DNA from: Maea johnstoni
Taxonomy: Eukaryota > Annelida > Polychaeta > Spionida > Magelonidae
DNA length: 64,000 nucleotides
NCBI GenBank assembly: GCA_963942565.1
Contig: OZ012686.1
Coordinates: forward strand, 13,862,599-13,926,598
Direction: 5' to 3'
The translations under genes and the position numbers were made by a program. This document shows positions 1 through 11,686 of this stretch, in pieces. Position 1 is the stretch's first letter; every line of letters starts with the position of its first letter. The notes under the pieces are model-generated. The model was not told where the DNA came from. It saw only the letters and a program-made list of their open reading frames with translations, and did not search any database.

Positions 1-1240
1 CCTGACTTTGCCTGTCTGTTTTCATCGTTTTTTTGCAACAGAATTTCTAAAGAAAAAAAATGATCTGTTTTATGCAACAGAATTTTGCGAAAAATATAAT
101 CAAAACAACAGGTGAGATTTGTAAGAATTCTACTATCATACAAATACTTTTAAAAACAGGTACCTGGTTTCCTTGGTAACAAAAGCATGGATTGAAAGCA
201 ACAAACAATATCCTTAACAATACCATTGTTATAAATAACCTTAATCAAGTACCGCAATATTTCAATAAGATTTCAATTGGAGCTAGCTGTAGGGCATGTA
301 ATATGCATAATTCAACATGATACTTGCCTTTTGGGGCACAAACAAATTTAGGACAAAGTGTGCGTTCAATTGAACTAAAGGTAGCACATTCAATTGGGCA
401 AGTAAAAAAGCAGGAGGACAAGTAAAAATTGGAGTTTACTACAGGGCATGTAGATTTATGAGTTAACTAGTAAAGCACTGCTAAATAAATCCACCTTTTC
501 TCATTTATTCTTGTCAAATAGAGTTTTGGAATTCAAACTCAATGGAGAGCCATATAGATAGGCTTTTTTGTCCAGTATAGAGGAGAAAATTCAACTTTTT
601 GAGAATTGAAAGAATAACAAACTTCATGTTGATTTCAATACAAACTGATCCAAATATTCATTCAACTATTTTAGAATTGAAAGAATACTAATAAAGATTT
701 CATAAGTTGATTTCAATCCAAATATTCAGAGAAAAATTGCTAGATTGGAAAAAGTATGCCTTTTTCTTTTGACCAATATCATTACAAGTCGGATCAATCA
801 TAAGTCATGAAAGAACTAAAGTGCTAAAAGGAGAGATGCTTCTTACAAACCCACAAAACTACTTATATATATATTTTTGATTTGTTGAAATTATATATTG
901 ATTTTCATTTGGGCAGCGAATGTGCACTGGAAGTACAAATGATTTCCAAACAAGTTCTTCTCCATAAAACAACCATGCATTTAGTACAAAAAGCCACATC
1001 AGTGCATGGAATACAACTCCAAAAATAAATAGTGCCGTTTGAGGTAAGCAAAGCTATGGTCATTGTGCACGTACCGCACACTGAAGTACAATCAAGTACA
1101 CATCTTACACTTACACATTCTGCAGGTTATTATTGGAACACTTAAAACTGTGCCATGGATTCACACGCTAACTACATATTAGCTACCGCGCTGGAGCTGT
1201 TTTAAATGTGCTACTGGAGTTGTAAAACACACAGGCTGAG
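1..1240. other. No gene recognised
   Basis: AT-rich sequence with no long open frame and no family I recognise. It may contain the distal 3' UTR of the minus-strand kelch-like gene. A minus-strand AATAAA (plus-strand TTTATT near 503) is the only poly(A)-like signal noted, and it is far from the stop codon. Confidence 0.5.
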
Positions 1241-1249
1241 GTGCATAGC

Positions 1250-1725
1250 CACAGGGTGTCATTTTTACACCTTGACAGCACCTTTAAGCTAGTAGGGGGT
1301 CAGTGTGTCATTTGTGCACCCTGACAGCCTCTATAAGCTAGTAGGGAGTCAAGGTGTCATTTGTGCACCCTGACATCCCAATTAAGGCCAGTAGGGTGTC
1401 ATTTGTGCACCCTGACATGACCTTTAAACCAGCAGGGTGTCAGGTTGTGTTTTATAAACCTTGACAGGTCCTTTAAGCAGGCAAGGTATCATTTTTACAC
1501 CCTGACAGGGCCTTTAAGCCATAAGGGTATATTTTGAACACCATGACATGTCCATTCAACCAGCAAGGTGTCAGGATGTCCTTTTAACACCCTGAAAGAT
1601 CTACTAAGTCAGCAGCTGTCAGGGTGTCACCTGTACACCCTGTCACTCCAACATGGCTTTTAAGCCAGCAGAGTGGTATTTTACCTACAAATGATTTTAA
1701 GCCATGGGGAGGTCTCTTTTGAACA
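1250..1725. repeat. Degenerate ~55-60 bp tandem repeat
   Basis: About eight imperfect units in a row. Each has a core like GTGTCATTTGTGCACCCTGA followed by CCTTTAAGCCAGTAGGG. Units differ by several substitutions and small indels, so the array is old. It lies downstream of the kelch-like gene and could be part of its 3' UTR or simple intergenic satellite. Confidence 0.75.
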
Positions 1726-1953
1726 GAGGGCTTCATTTATACATCCTAAAAGAACCTTTAATAAAGCGGTTTCCTAAACTATTCCCACCATTTTCTCTTC
1801 TAAAGAAGAAATATGATACTTTCAGTGTAAATCCTGGTTTTGACCATTAGCACCAGCCAGGCCAGTAAGATAGTAATCTAGTCCCTTTATATGGTTCTTG
1901 TGAAATCTTAATTCCTGTAGCACAACTAGACTAGGGAAATATGGAAAGCTTTC

Positions 1954-2136
1954 CAGGGCTTGAAATTAAGTCGTTTTTTTCAGGGAGACCAAATGCATCT
2001 TCAAAAGCTACCCAAAGGTGTTGCATATAGGAACCAGTACATCTTTGGGCTCCCTGCAGAAATTTGAGGGAGCCCCAGGACGCAGGAAAATTCAAGGGAG
2101 CCCTGGCCTCCAGGCCCCCCCTAATTTCAAGCCCTG
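1954..2136. mobile_element. MITE, CAGGGCTTGAAATTA family
   Basis: Ends read CAGGGCTTGAAATTA and TAATTTCAAGCCCTG, an inverted pair. The interior (CTCCCTGCAGAAATTTGAGG and flanks) recurs at 22667-22840, 26839-27009 and 45047-45193. The CAGGG termini suggest a hAT relative, but no target duplication is visible at this copy. Confidence 0.65.
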
Positions 2137-2434
2137 CAGTTTCAGTAAATTCTTTTAATAACCACTTCTATAGTATTTGCCATACATCCTTTAATAATGT
2201 TCCATTTCATTATTCTGTGCTTTGTGGGCCGCCTGGCAGAAGTGTGAATAGGGCTAGTAGATAGACGCACCACTAGACCTATGGGGCTAGTAAAAACATT
2301 TGATTATTAGCAAACCTCGCCACAAGTTCTCTCCATGATGATTTAAAACAGCTCCCGGCGGCAGTGACTGGGTTTCCGGTTTTCGGTTTCTGTGTGATTT
2401 CCGCTGCCCAAGAATTCAAATTATGACACATTGA

Positions 2435-4083
2435 TCAGTCTAACAATGCTGTATTGTATGCCGGCAATTTTAATGTACAATATCCTACTCCGGTGAGACT
2501 TTGTGGTAAAGCGCCTAAGGTTTCCCATGTCCCTGCGTAGAGATCATACCTGGAGACCATTTTCTGTCCAGACTTGGTCTGTACATTGTAACCACCTAAT
2601 ACATATACATGTTCCTGATAGACCACACACGAAGCCTCTTTGTGAGATATCGATAGAGGCGCTATAACGGTCCATTGATCCGTCGCCGGATCGTAACATT
2701 CCGATTGGAGCACGGGGAGGGCCTGCTGGTTGGCGTTAAGGTTACATCCTCCGAAAACTAAGAGTTTGTCGAGAGCCTTGCACATAACGTGCCAGCCCCG
2801 GGGGGTCAACATAGGCGCCATGTCCTCCCATTGGTTGGTTTGTGGGTCATAGCGCTGAAGATCGGGCGTGAAGTGGTTACTGCTGTATCCTCCGGAAATG
2901 AATATATGCTCCCCGTAGACTGCTCCTGCGTGTGCGTGATACGCTGAGGGCATCGGAGAAATCGGCTCCCAGACGTTACTCGCAGGATCGTAAACCTCGG
3001 CGGTTGCTAAACTTCCCTCCTTGAACTTCCCACCTGCTGCATAGACCTTCCCTTCTAACGCACCAGCGAAGAAATACGCTCTCTTGTTCATCATAGGCGC
3101 CACCTGGTACCACATGTCGAAACGAGAATCGTAGCGCAGCACCGAATTCACGGCCGACTCACCATGAGCACATTGTGTGGTACACCCGCCGAGCACATAT
3201 AGAAAATTATTGAAAACCACCACCTGCATGTGACTAAGAGCATTGGGCAGAGTCGCCACCTCCTTACGATTTATTAAACTATTCGCCGTGATTTTCGAAT
3301 CGAATACAAAAAGCTCATCATGAAGCCCAGGATGGGGGTGAATCTCGCGTCCGCCTATACTGATGAGCCGTTCTACGTAAGAGCGTAGCTGGAAGCTGGA
3401 TTCTGATGCCAATGGCTGCGAGTGTGGAACAACGTGGTAATTCAATGCGGTGAGAACCATCTCGCGTAGATCTGGGTTCGACATCATTGCGTCAATGTTC
3501 TGAACGCGATGTACGAGATTCGCTGGGTTGATCAGCGGAAATCGGATATTCTTCATAAGCGCGACCGAGTGAGGTTCGTTTTCGGGATCGTGTCTAAGCC
3601 ACTCCCACGCAACCTCGAATATGTCAATCTCTTGAAGTCTAATATTCTCCGATCGCAGACAATTCAACATCTGCTCGAAGGTGAGAAGGTGCAGAGTTCC
3701 CTCATTGGCTATCTGGAGTAGGTTTTGTGCTATGAAAGTGTCTATCTGGCGCAAGGCGTTGTTCATATTATACAACTTAGCTGTGTTGATGAAATCGAAG
3801 AAATTACTCGTCGTCATTCCGCTCAAAAAGTTCTTCTCGCAGAATTCTATGACGGGAGTGACTTGTAGGTGCGTTGCCGCTGCGATGACATCAAAGATGT
3901 CGTCAGCTTCCAGGCTTGTCGTAGATGTATAGATCACCTCGAGAACTTTCTCCAGTCCGCGGCTCGTGACCCCTTTTAGCTCAATCTCCTTCTGATTACA
4001 CTCTTTCATGCCGCTGGTGAACATCGAGCGGAAATAGTCGGAGCAGGAAACGAGAATCACCTTGTGAACATCATACTTTTCTC
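2435..4083 (-). CDS. Kelch-like gene, second coding exon
   Basis: Starts after a cgctttccag acceptor with EKYDVHK and runs open for 548 codons to a stop at 2435-2437. It carries the rest of the BTB, the whole BACK and all kelch repeats. The upstream in-frame stretch to 4162 is intron read-through. Confidence 0.92.
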
Positions 4084-5692
4084 CTGGAAAGCGAAAAGAA
4101 ACAGAAATGAGCAATAGTTTCATCATCATGATATCAGGTAAATTCTTGGAATTTTCCTCCATCCTTTAAAGTTGGGGCACAATCAACCCTTCCAAAGCTA
4201 AAGCTACTTTTGTCTTTTGCACAAGGAAGCAACATTTTTGAAAACCATCTAAACACACTCATGTTGGTATTCATTATATAGCTCTAGCTGAGTGCTATCA
4301 GTTGAGTACCATTGTGTCAAGGTTTCAATCACTCTTCAGGTTTTTTTGCATCATTTCGTTTCAGCAAAATTAGCCACCAGCAGGGTTACCTGTGAAATAA
4401 TAACTGGAGGATTTGGGGCGCCCCCTATCTCATCGATGTTGGGTTTACTGAAAAGGGCCACCCCTTAATCTTGCTGATACACTAAAATGTCCCTTTCAAG
4501 CATATACTTAAGTTTTAATTCCCACAACATTGAATAAGAGTATTATGCCTTATTTCGATGAGTAAATACATGGTTATGGTTGTAATCTTGTCTGAGTACA
4601 TTGTGATCTCCCTTGAAAAATAGGACTATTGCCAATTTGGCTACCGGTTTCTAAATCCTGGCTTAGACCCGACTTATAATGCTACTACATACGTGACGAT
4701 TTATTGATTGCACTCGAATGGAAAAGATTGAATATCAAATTACAGTGTGTCCAACATTTCCGCGCCTACTAGCCTAGGGCAATAACAAAATGGTCTAGGC
4801 TAGTAAAAAAGTCCCCATCTGACTCCACGGAGTAAGCGATGAGTGAATGCCGAGCTTGTATAACTTACAAAAAACAGCCCCTCCCCAACCTTACTCCCCT
4901 GGATATGTAGCGAGAGACCAATTACTATATGCACTATCGTGAAGAGCTGGACTCACACCAGCGCGAGGTCACATGGGAACACCGACCAATCAGGGCATTC
5001 GTATTGATTACATTACAGAGAATCCTGATCTCCAGCATCAGTTGGGCATGCGCAGAGCACCAATTTTGGACTATTAGCTAGCGGCTATTAGTTGGCATTG
5101 GTTGAGGCTAGCTTGTTTAGGTTGACCGGCTGGTTTCGATCCACCTGTGGTTGGTCATCTAAGGATAAACTATGGGCGACTAAATACTCAAATTAGCTAG
5201 GTGTACCTCAGCTGAGCTACTAAACCTTGTAAATACAGATTGGCACCTTACAATATTGATACTTCCTTAACTATACAATACTTAAATGATAAATTTGGCA
5301 CGATCAGCTTCGGAAATTTGACTAATTAATACATATCAAACTTTCTTTGCACAGAGATGTTCAGGTACCAATTAAGTCAATTCTATATATATTTTACGAT
5401 ACTATACTCCACTTTTTTGATACTATAATTTTTCTTATTCAATACTGGTGTTTGGTATCATATCTAGTACTGGTACCCTACTTAGAAGCTAGTCAAATGC
5501 ACTGAACTCACCTTCAGCAATAAGTGTGACGTCACAGAGTACCCTCTCATTCTTTAGCTTGTTGAGTCCCGTGAGGAGTTTGATACCGTGCTCGGGGTTG
5601 GGATCTGCGCGATTGTCGGCAGTGGTCGTAGATGCTTCGTTGTCGGCCATGTTGGATCTTTCCTTCCTCACCCGCTTTCCAGAAAGGCTCAT
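2435..5692 (-). CDS. Kelch-like protein (BTB-BACK-Kelch), probable Cullin-3 adaptor
   Basis: Two coding exons on the minus strand, 5692-5512 and 4083-2435, join in phase 1 (GAAG|gtgagt to tttccag|GAG) to give 609 residues. Visible domains are a BTB domain at about residues 38-140 (LCDVTL, HKVILVSCSDYFRSMF), a BACK domain at about 145-255 (NIRFPL) and six kelch blades at about 305-600 (repeated GG doublets such as YVLGG, ISGGY, VFGG, YVLGGY). Family knowledge: BTB binds Cullin-3 and the kelch propeller recruits the substrate for ubiquitination. Length is normal for the family. Residue patterns in the propeller (HAGAVYG, PRGWHVMC) resemble the KLHL9/13/22/26 group, but I cannot name the orthologue. 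The start at 5692 lies 36 bases inside the exon; a second in-frame ATG follows 14 codons later. The propeller is encoded in one long exon. Confidence 0.92.
4187..4390 (+). mobile_element. Diverged TTAA-type (piggyBac-like) MITE
   Basis: Runs from AACCCTTCCAAAGCTAAAGC to TTAGCCACCAGCAGGGTTA and matches the family described at 34568-34782. It lies just upstream of the second coding exon of the kelch-like gene, in its intron. Confidence 0.6.
4420..4675 (-). mobile_element. Diverged hAT-type MITE (TCTTAGCC family)
   Basis: Minus-oriented copy ending TTTCTAAATCCTGGCTTAGAC, with internal matches (TTATGCCTTATTTCGATGAG) to the copies at 13071 and 62005. The ends are eroded. Confidence 0.55.
4905..5020 (-). 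repeat. CCAAT/CRE-carrying interspersed repeat, copy 1
   Basis: The reverse complement reads CCCTGATTGGTC, then GTGACCTCGCG, then ACTAT and TAGTAATTGGTCTCTCGCTAC. It matches copies at 15880-16022, 42320-42470 and 58380-58520. The CRE-like core is mutated in this copy. It lies in the kelch-like gene intron. Confidence 0.6.
5512..5692 (-). CDS. Kelch-like gene, first coding exon
   Basis: Begins with ATG at 5692 and ends at a GTGAGT donor. It encodes a variable N-terminus and the first BTB strand (LCDVTLIAEG). Confidence 0.9.
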
Positions 5693-5728
5693 CTACAGCA
5701 TCCAAAAACCAATGTTGCAGTCCCTACC
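5693..5728 (-). other. 5' UTR part of the kelch-like coding exon
   Basis: The minus strand shows tttttcag|GGTAGGGACTGC 36 bases before the start codon, a good 3' splice site. The gene therefore has at least one non-coding exon further upstream (higher coordinates), not located with certainty. Confidence 0.6.
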
Positions 5729-5837
5729 CTGAAAAATCAAAAAGCGCATTTTTAGCAATAAGTCATTCCTAAGACAACATACAACACCATCCAACTAAGT
5801 GGATATGTCAAGAATACATGTACAGTTATCTTATCTG

Positions 5838-6136
5838 GGATTTAGAAACTGTGTGCCCAAAATTCACTTTTGTAAAATGATTTTGGCATCCTATTTTTCA
5901 AGGGAGACCACAATGTACCCAGATTACAATGATAAACATGCATACACCTATTGAAATTAGGCATAATATTCTTAAACAATATCAAAGGAATTATATAGAG
6001 GTAAAAACAGAATTATATATATGCTTGAAATTGACATTTTACGAAAATTCTTCACAAAAAGAATTGGGTGTTCACTTCAAAGGGGTGAGTTTTGAGGGTT
6101 TGGGTGTCCAAATGACACCCTGCTGGCTAAGACTCA
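5838..6136 (+). mobile_element. hAT-type MITE (TCTTAGCC family), left end missing
   Basis: Starts at GATTTAGAAACTGTGTGCCC and ends CCCTGCTGGCTAAGAC. About 300 bp, lacking the first 15 or so bases of the family. Located 110 bp upstream of the kelch-like UTR acceptor. Confidence 0.7.
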
Positions 6137-6139
6137 GTG

Positions 6140-7910
6140 TATATACAGTTGCGGATACAGAAGGGGTTTGAAGGGCTTGACGAACCCTACATTTACAAAT
6201 CGAAATCTCATCTTCTTTTAGATTTGCTTTAAAACAATGAGGATGTTTAAGGGTCGTTCCACACTAATTGCAACATGGATGTGAAAATATAAAATCAAAT
6301 ATATACATATGATACATCTATATTCTATTATTAGACATTCTGAAGTTTTTTATTTTTGACTTGGTTTCAAAAATAAGATGTGTTTCGTGAAACTTATTGA
6401 TGCTTTAATTGAGAAAAATGGGAAAGAGTGTTGGATAAGAAATTTGTTTATCTTCAATAAAAACATTCAAAAACATGATAAATGTTACATTTTGGTTTGG
6501 ACACATCAAACTAAGTTCTAAATTTTAACAAATGGTAATGAACTTTGAAGAAAAAACAATTTTAAAAGAAAATTAGCTTTTATCACAAGGCAAGCCGTTG
6601 CAGCTGACACTTGTAAAAGAACATGAAAAAATGTAATTTTCTCCAAGAATACTATCTGCACAAAAAATGCCATTTTCTGATTGACTAAATCATCCCTAGC
6701 ACCATTGGAACACCAAATATAATGTCTGCTTTAAATTTGGGGAACAAAGTGTTTTCTATTAGATTGGATACGACATCCTATTTGAAGTATATACCCAACC
6801 CATTAACATTTAAGATGAACCTTTTTTCAAGGCGAAGTTCAAATATGTTTTGAAAAGTACATGATACTGGGGATAAGACAGCCTCAATTCCTCAATTACA
6901 ATTTATAATGTTAGTCTATTAATTCCCCGCTTGAACTGATTGCCTTTTATCTAATTATCCAGTGCATATCAAGTGCAGTTATTCCTTGATAATCCAGGCA
7001 ATTAGGATGTCCAGTAGAAGGGGATTAACTCTAACCCAGCCATGAGGATGTGATTCTAATCTGAGATGATCCACCTCTCTGTTCTTATGAAGTTTTACTT
7101 GATACAGTGAAATGTACAGTAGTAAAAAGAAAACAAGTCAAAATGTTTTATAAGTGAATTAGTTGAGGGTCATTTACACCCATTTGAGAAAACGTTTGTC
7201 GAAGAATGCAAAATTAGATTGAGATTTATACATATATGATTATGTCCATATGATCCACTTATCATATACAAGTTAATCCAGCCACAAGGGAATTTCCATA
7301 TCCTTTCGGATCTTTCCTCCCCTTTCTCTTCCTTCCTCTTTCCAGACATACTGAATACCCCACCACAATGACACAAGGGACCAGTAGATTATCTACTAGT
7401 CCCTGGTGTCACCAGGTGTGTGCATTCTAGTTGGCATCCTCATCCTGTTTGAACTGGAGCTGTACAGGTACAAGCTTCAATATGTGAGGAAGCTGATGAT
7501 GAGCTGAGAATGTTAGGAAAAGTATTAATTACTCTTAAAGTGAGGAGCTAATAACTGAAAATATTGTTGTCACCTTTCTGTCGCCAAATTCTGAGCTGCT
7601 GTCACTAAATTTGGACAGCCCTGCTAAATGAAAGCCAAATCTGCTTCTTTTTGACTTAAACATTTGTTGGATAAGTACTCGGCTCGGACCGGGATGAGCT
7701 TGAAATAAAGTTTATCAGAGTCAAGGTTGGGAAGGCAATGTTTACCTATTTCCAAACACAGAGGATAGGTGTTGGATTGATAGAGACAAGGTTGTTTCAG
7801 TGCTGCCCATCTCACTGATATTTGCTTGGAAAAGGTACACCTTCACAGAGAATTAAAAACTTTGAATATGTAAACATGAATGGGAGCTTTAATGAGTCAA
7901 ATTGGGACGA
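6140..7910. other. Intergenic, nothing recognised
   Basis: AT-rich sequence without a supported gene. Short open frames here have no recognisable domain and use non-ATG or isolated starts. Confidence 0.5.
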
Positions 7911-7918
7911 TGGGACAT

Positions 7919-8177
7919 CATGGTCTTAGCCAGGATTTGGAAACAGGGTGTCCAAAGTTCACACTATTAATGAAATAAACCATATATATACAGATTTTGC
8001 TTTTTTAGGCCAGTAACTGCTTTGTTTGTATTGTAGGAGTGACAATACATGCACTATCTTCTGAAATTGTCAACATCAGCAAATCCTGACCTAAACTTTT
8101 GAGTTTTCCAAACTGTCAAAAAACAGTGTTCTGAGTGTCCAAATAACACATTGGATGCATAGGTGGCTAAGCCCCTG
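7919..8177 (+). mobile_element. hAT-type MITE (TCTTAGCC family) with 8-bp target duplication
   Basis: Left end CATGGTCTTAGCCAGGATTT and right end GGCTAAGCCCCTG are inverted. The direct repeat TGGGACAT flanks the element at 7911-7918 and 8178-8185. An 8-bp duplication with CAGGG-like ends is the hAT signature. No coding capacity. Confidence 0.88.
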
Positions 8178-8185
8178 TGGGACAT

Positions 8186-9165
8186 ACTTCTACAATTAAC
8201 AAATTAGGTTATTTATAGATGAGTACTATTTCAGATCAAGGAATTCTTCTAGGCAGTTTGTTCTCATGAGCAGCGACTAGATAGCCAGGTTTTCATTGTC
8301 TAGATTTTCCTTAAGAAGGGTCACTGTATTAAATAGCTTTAAAGTTACTCAGGGTAATCACCCTTCATAAATCTGATTTTTTACAATCTTAATATCAGGG
8401 TAGTAAGTAGTAAGTACAGAGTTACAAACTGAATTTTAGTCTTAGATAAAAAAAATATATATAGATCTGTATCCATTTAGAGCTTTTCCAGTAAGTTAAA
8501 TATAAACATAATCAAAGGTACACTTTTTACAATTGTCTTGTATTCAAAATATATAGCAGGTAAAACTATATTGGATGTTTTCAACAATTTTTTCCCCAAA
8601 ACCCCTCCCTCATTTTACATATATAAAAGCATTTACTATAAAATCAAATCTTTCAATATTAACAAACTATCCACTCAGTAACTGAATATTATGAACTGAG
8701 AGTAGGATGCTTCCTACTGTTCTCATAGCACCCCTTGTCTAAGGAAATGCACTCAGTGACCCCAGGGGGACCAGATGAAAATTAACAAAAACATCAATTA
8801 ACATTGGGCTTTGAGGTCACACAAGATCTATAGATAATGAATTGCAATTAACTATATTAGCATAGAACGATTAACAATTAACCACATGCATAAGGTTTAG
8901 CGCCCATGGGACTGTTAAGTTGTCCCATTAAGATCATTTTCTTGTCTTTGAGTCACTCACAAGACACTGATGAGATCATTTTCATACCAGACTTCCCAGT
9001 CAATGAGACAGCCAAAATAGACCGAATTAGGCATTCCTTTGCCAAATAAGCAGCTTTTAAGGAATCAATTTCTTAAAACGTTCTTGAAAGCATTTATGCG
9101 TACCTAAAGTATAGCAATCCAACCAAATGCAATCCCAATATAATGCATTTTATCTCTTGTTCCTC
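8186..9165. other. Intergenic, nothing recognised
   Basis: AT-rich spacer between the kelch-like gene and the likely promoter region. No open frame or repeat that I can name. Confidence 0.4.
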
Positions 9166-9169
9166 TCCG

Positions 9170-9560
9170 GTAATTTCCTCATCAGAGAGGGAGCTTCCAT
9201 TTTGCTCGATGACGTCAGCGGCCAAATTGTATGTCTGCACCTCGGTCTATGAAAAGTATCACTTTTCTTCTTGTTTATCACAAACCTACTTAAACTGAAT
9301 AAATATTGCAATTACTCGCACAATATATAGCTATCTATGTTTTAATTGACTCTTTTAAGTGCACAAAAAGGAGCAAAGGCAAAAACAAAGATATATTCAT
9401 ACTTCAGCTGTCACAGGACATTGCTGCAGTTGGAAGTCATTGCAGACTTTCAATGCGCATGCGTTCAGTTTCACCAATGTTGAGCGAAATTGCACTTGCA
9501 GTAGATCTTCAGCTGTGTTTGGATTCTAATTTTGCCTGGTTCTCTTAGTTAGGTGTAAGT
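9170..9560. promoter_or_regulatory. Candidate promoter region between the kelch-like gene and BRF1
   Basis: A perfect cAMP-response element TGACGTCA lies near 9208 inside a CpG-containing patch (GATGACGTCAGCGGCC). An NRF1-like palindrome TGCGCATGCG lies near 9455. Downstream, TTAGGT|GTAAGT near 9553 is a good splice donor that could end a non-coding BRF1 first exon joined to the acceptor at 13410. The region could serve both divergent genes, since the kelch-like gene also lacks its first exon. This is inference from motifs only. Confidence 0.4.
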
Positions 9561-10643
9561 ATCTGTCTATTTCATTTATGCAGTCCATAAGCTGAATGTG
9601 TATGTGATGACCTAAGACTATTTTTCGTTTTAATTGACCTCTCCCCAAGTGTTGTTTGTAGGTAGGTTTTTAACTTAAAAATTTAAGGGCTGTCTGCTAC
9701 TGACAACTCATTGGTTTAAAGGCTCCATGTGTGTGGTCAGTCACTGGTCAGGTTAGAATCCTGAGATTATGATTCCTAGTGAATTATTGGACAATCAGAT
9801 AATGCTAGCATTTTCCCTCGTGGTCCCTTTAATTGGAGCCAATTATGGAATTGCTGGGCCCACTTTATTTATACACTCATGAATGACTGTCATTCAGTCA
9901 TTTAATTAAAAAAATTAAATGGTCTGTCAGAGTCGCTAGCTCTCAGCTCTGACAGGTAGAGTTCGTAGAGGTGCCATCAATATCTTACTGTTGTGTGCGA
10001 CAAAGGTTTCAGAACGTGCGTCAGACCAAATTCATCAACCACTGTTAAACTCGGCAAATCATTGTGAGTAGATCCTTAAATCATATGATCCTCAATTGAT
10101 AGGTCAAATATATAATTGTAGGCAGATTTTAGTTGAACCAGGGAGATTCTATTTGAGTAAATTTCTCTGATTGAACATATGAACTCCATCATCTAAATGG
10201 TATTTGCTATATAATTGATTAATCTATGGAGGTCTCCATCTTGATAGGAAGCTAAAATTATACATGTAGTGCCAACTGATGAAAAGTTAGGGAACCATTT
10301 GTCTTTCTAAAGATGCTGTACTCCACGACTGATAGTCTGTGTTCCACGACTTGTATATTTGTACACCCCTGAATATTGTTGCAAACTCACCATACTTTTC
10401 AGGTGAGGTAGAAAGAGTGACATCCATTTCTACCTTCAAGAATCACCATCTATATATACATCCATATGTGGTTCACATTGAAGGCTACTGGTCCTGGAGT
10501 TTAAGTGGCCCTCTCACCTAATTTTCAACTTTCAAGTATTTGAAATATCGCTATGGGGCTATTTTGCATGCCAAGCCTTGGAAAGTCCAAGCTCCCTGAA
10601 ATATTGCTAGAAAGCATGATGTCTTATCAAAGAGACTGCTCAC

Positions 10644-11009
10644 TAAGACTGTAATTGATATGACAAGTATCGATCGATCGAAATAATTTTTCCAATTAAT
10701 CGGAAAAAATATTATGTCAATTGTTATGTCAATTAATCAAAACACATTTTTTCAGCATTTTACGCCATTTTTGGCCAACAATAATAAGAATTTTGAAGAG
10801 AACCTAAAGTATTTAATCAAAAAGTGTTGAGAAAACCTTTATTGTCTTTGCATTGTGAGAATCTTAGGATCCTAGCCACAAAAATAGTGTGGAACATATG
10901 AAAATATTCTATTGGAGCAGTTCTTCAAAATCGAATCGAAATAATCGGAATCGAGAAATAAAATGTCAATGATCGAATCGAAAAAAAATGGATGTCAATG
11001 ACAGTCCTA
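10644..11009 (+). mobile_element. hAT-type MITE, TAGGACTGTCATTGA family
   Basis: 366 bp with inverted ends TAAGACTGTAATTGATATG and GATGTCAATGACAGTCCTA. The 8-bp direct repeat CTGCTCAC sits at 10636-10643 and 11010-11017. A second copy in the opposite orientation lies at 55087-55461, and a relative lies at 28719-29137. Confidence 0.88.
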
Positions 11010-11040
11010 CTGCTCACCGCTCTAAAGACTTGTAACCAGC

Positions 11041-11350
11041 ATGTCACATGTGTGGTCAGTCAATGGGAACCAGAGAGCTAGATACAGGAGAGGAACCAGC
11101 ATGGGCTGATTACCATACACTCACATTAGACCCAGTGTGAGTGATACATGGCAGGTTGATAAGCACCCACAATATCATATGCACTGGGGTCATTTAGGAT
11201 TGGGCGGAAGAGCATAGAGCATGCTTATTGGCTGCAAGCAGGGTGTATTAGTTGATCCACTGCTGTGACCCGTAACACAGGTCACATAGAGACATCTGGC
11301 GCCTTCCTATCAATGCGGACATTCATCTAAATGGCAGCCAATTCTATGCT
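11041..11350 (+). repeat. Interspersed repeat shared with 25530-25800
   Basis: Segments such as ATTGGCTGCAAGC and CACATTAG..CCAGTG recur in the same order at 25530-25800. Boundaries and class are unclear. Confidence 0.4.
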
Positions 11351-11686
11351 CTTGTTGCCTGATGCTGTGTATCAGTTGGAATGAGTTGTGTATCAGTAGA
11401 AGATAAGCTTTCGATACTTGGTTTGGTTACCTCTCTCCGAAACAGCAGGCAGAATGTTTGGATGCTATTGTAATCTAATTTCAAGTATGGGCTCTTGGAA
11501 AATGGAAATGGTATTTATTTTGGTGTTCAAAGCACCTCTTGGACAGTATTAGGAGGAGAAATCATGAATCATTGCCCAACTAACAAAGTGTATTAGGAGT
11601 ATATATTAGGGCTGTCATCGTTACAGACTCACTTGATTGATGGATCAACATATTCCAGGTGCCGATAATCAAATCGGTAAAAATCC

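Noticed and set aside
4084-4162. ATG at 4162 as the start of the kelch-like protein
   Set aside because: The acceptor at 4084-4085 and the upstream exon with the first BTB strand complete the domain; starting at 4162 would lose it.
5080-5230. tRNA-like words (GGTTTCGATCC, and TAGCTCAGC on the reverse strand)
   Set aside because: I could not build a cloverleaf with correct spacing on either strand.
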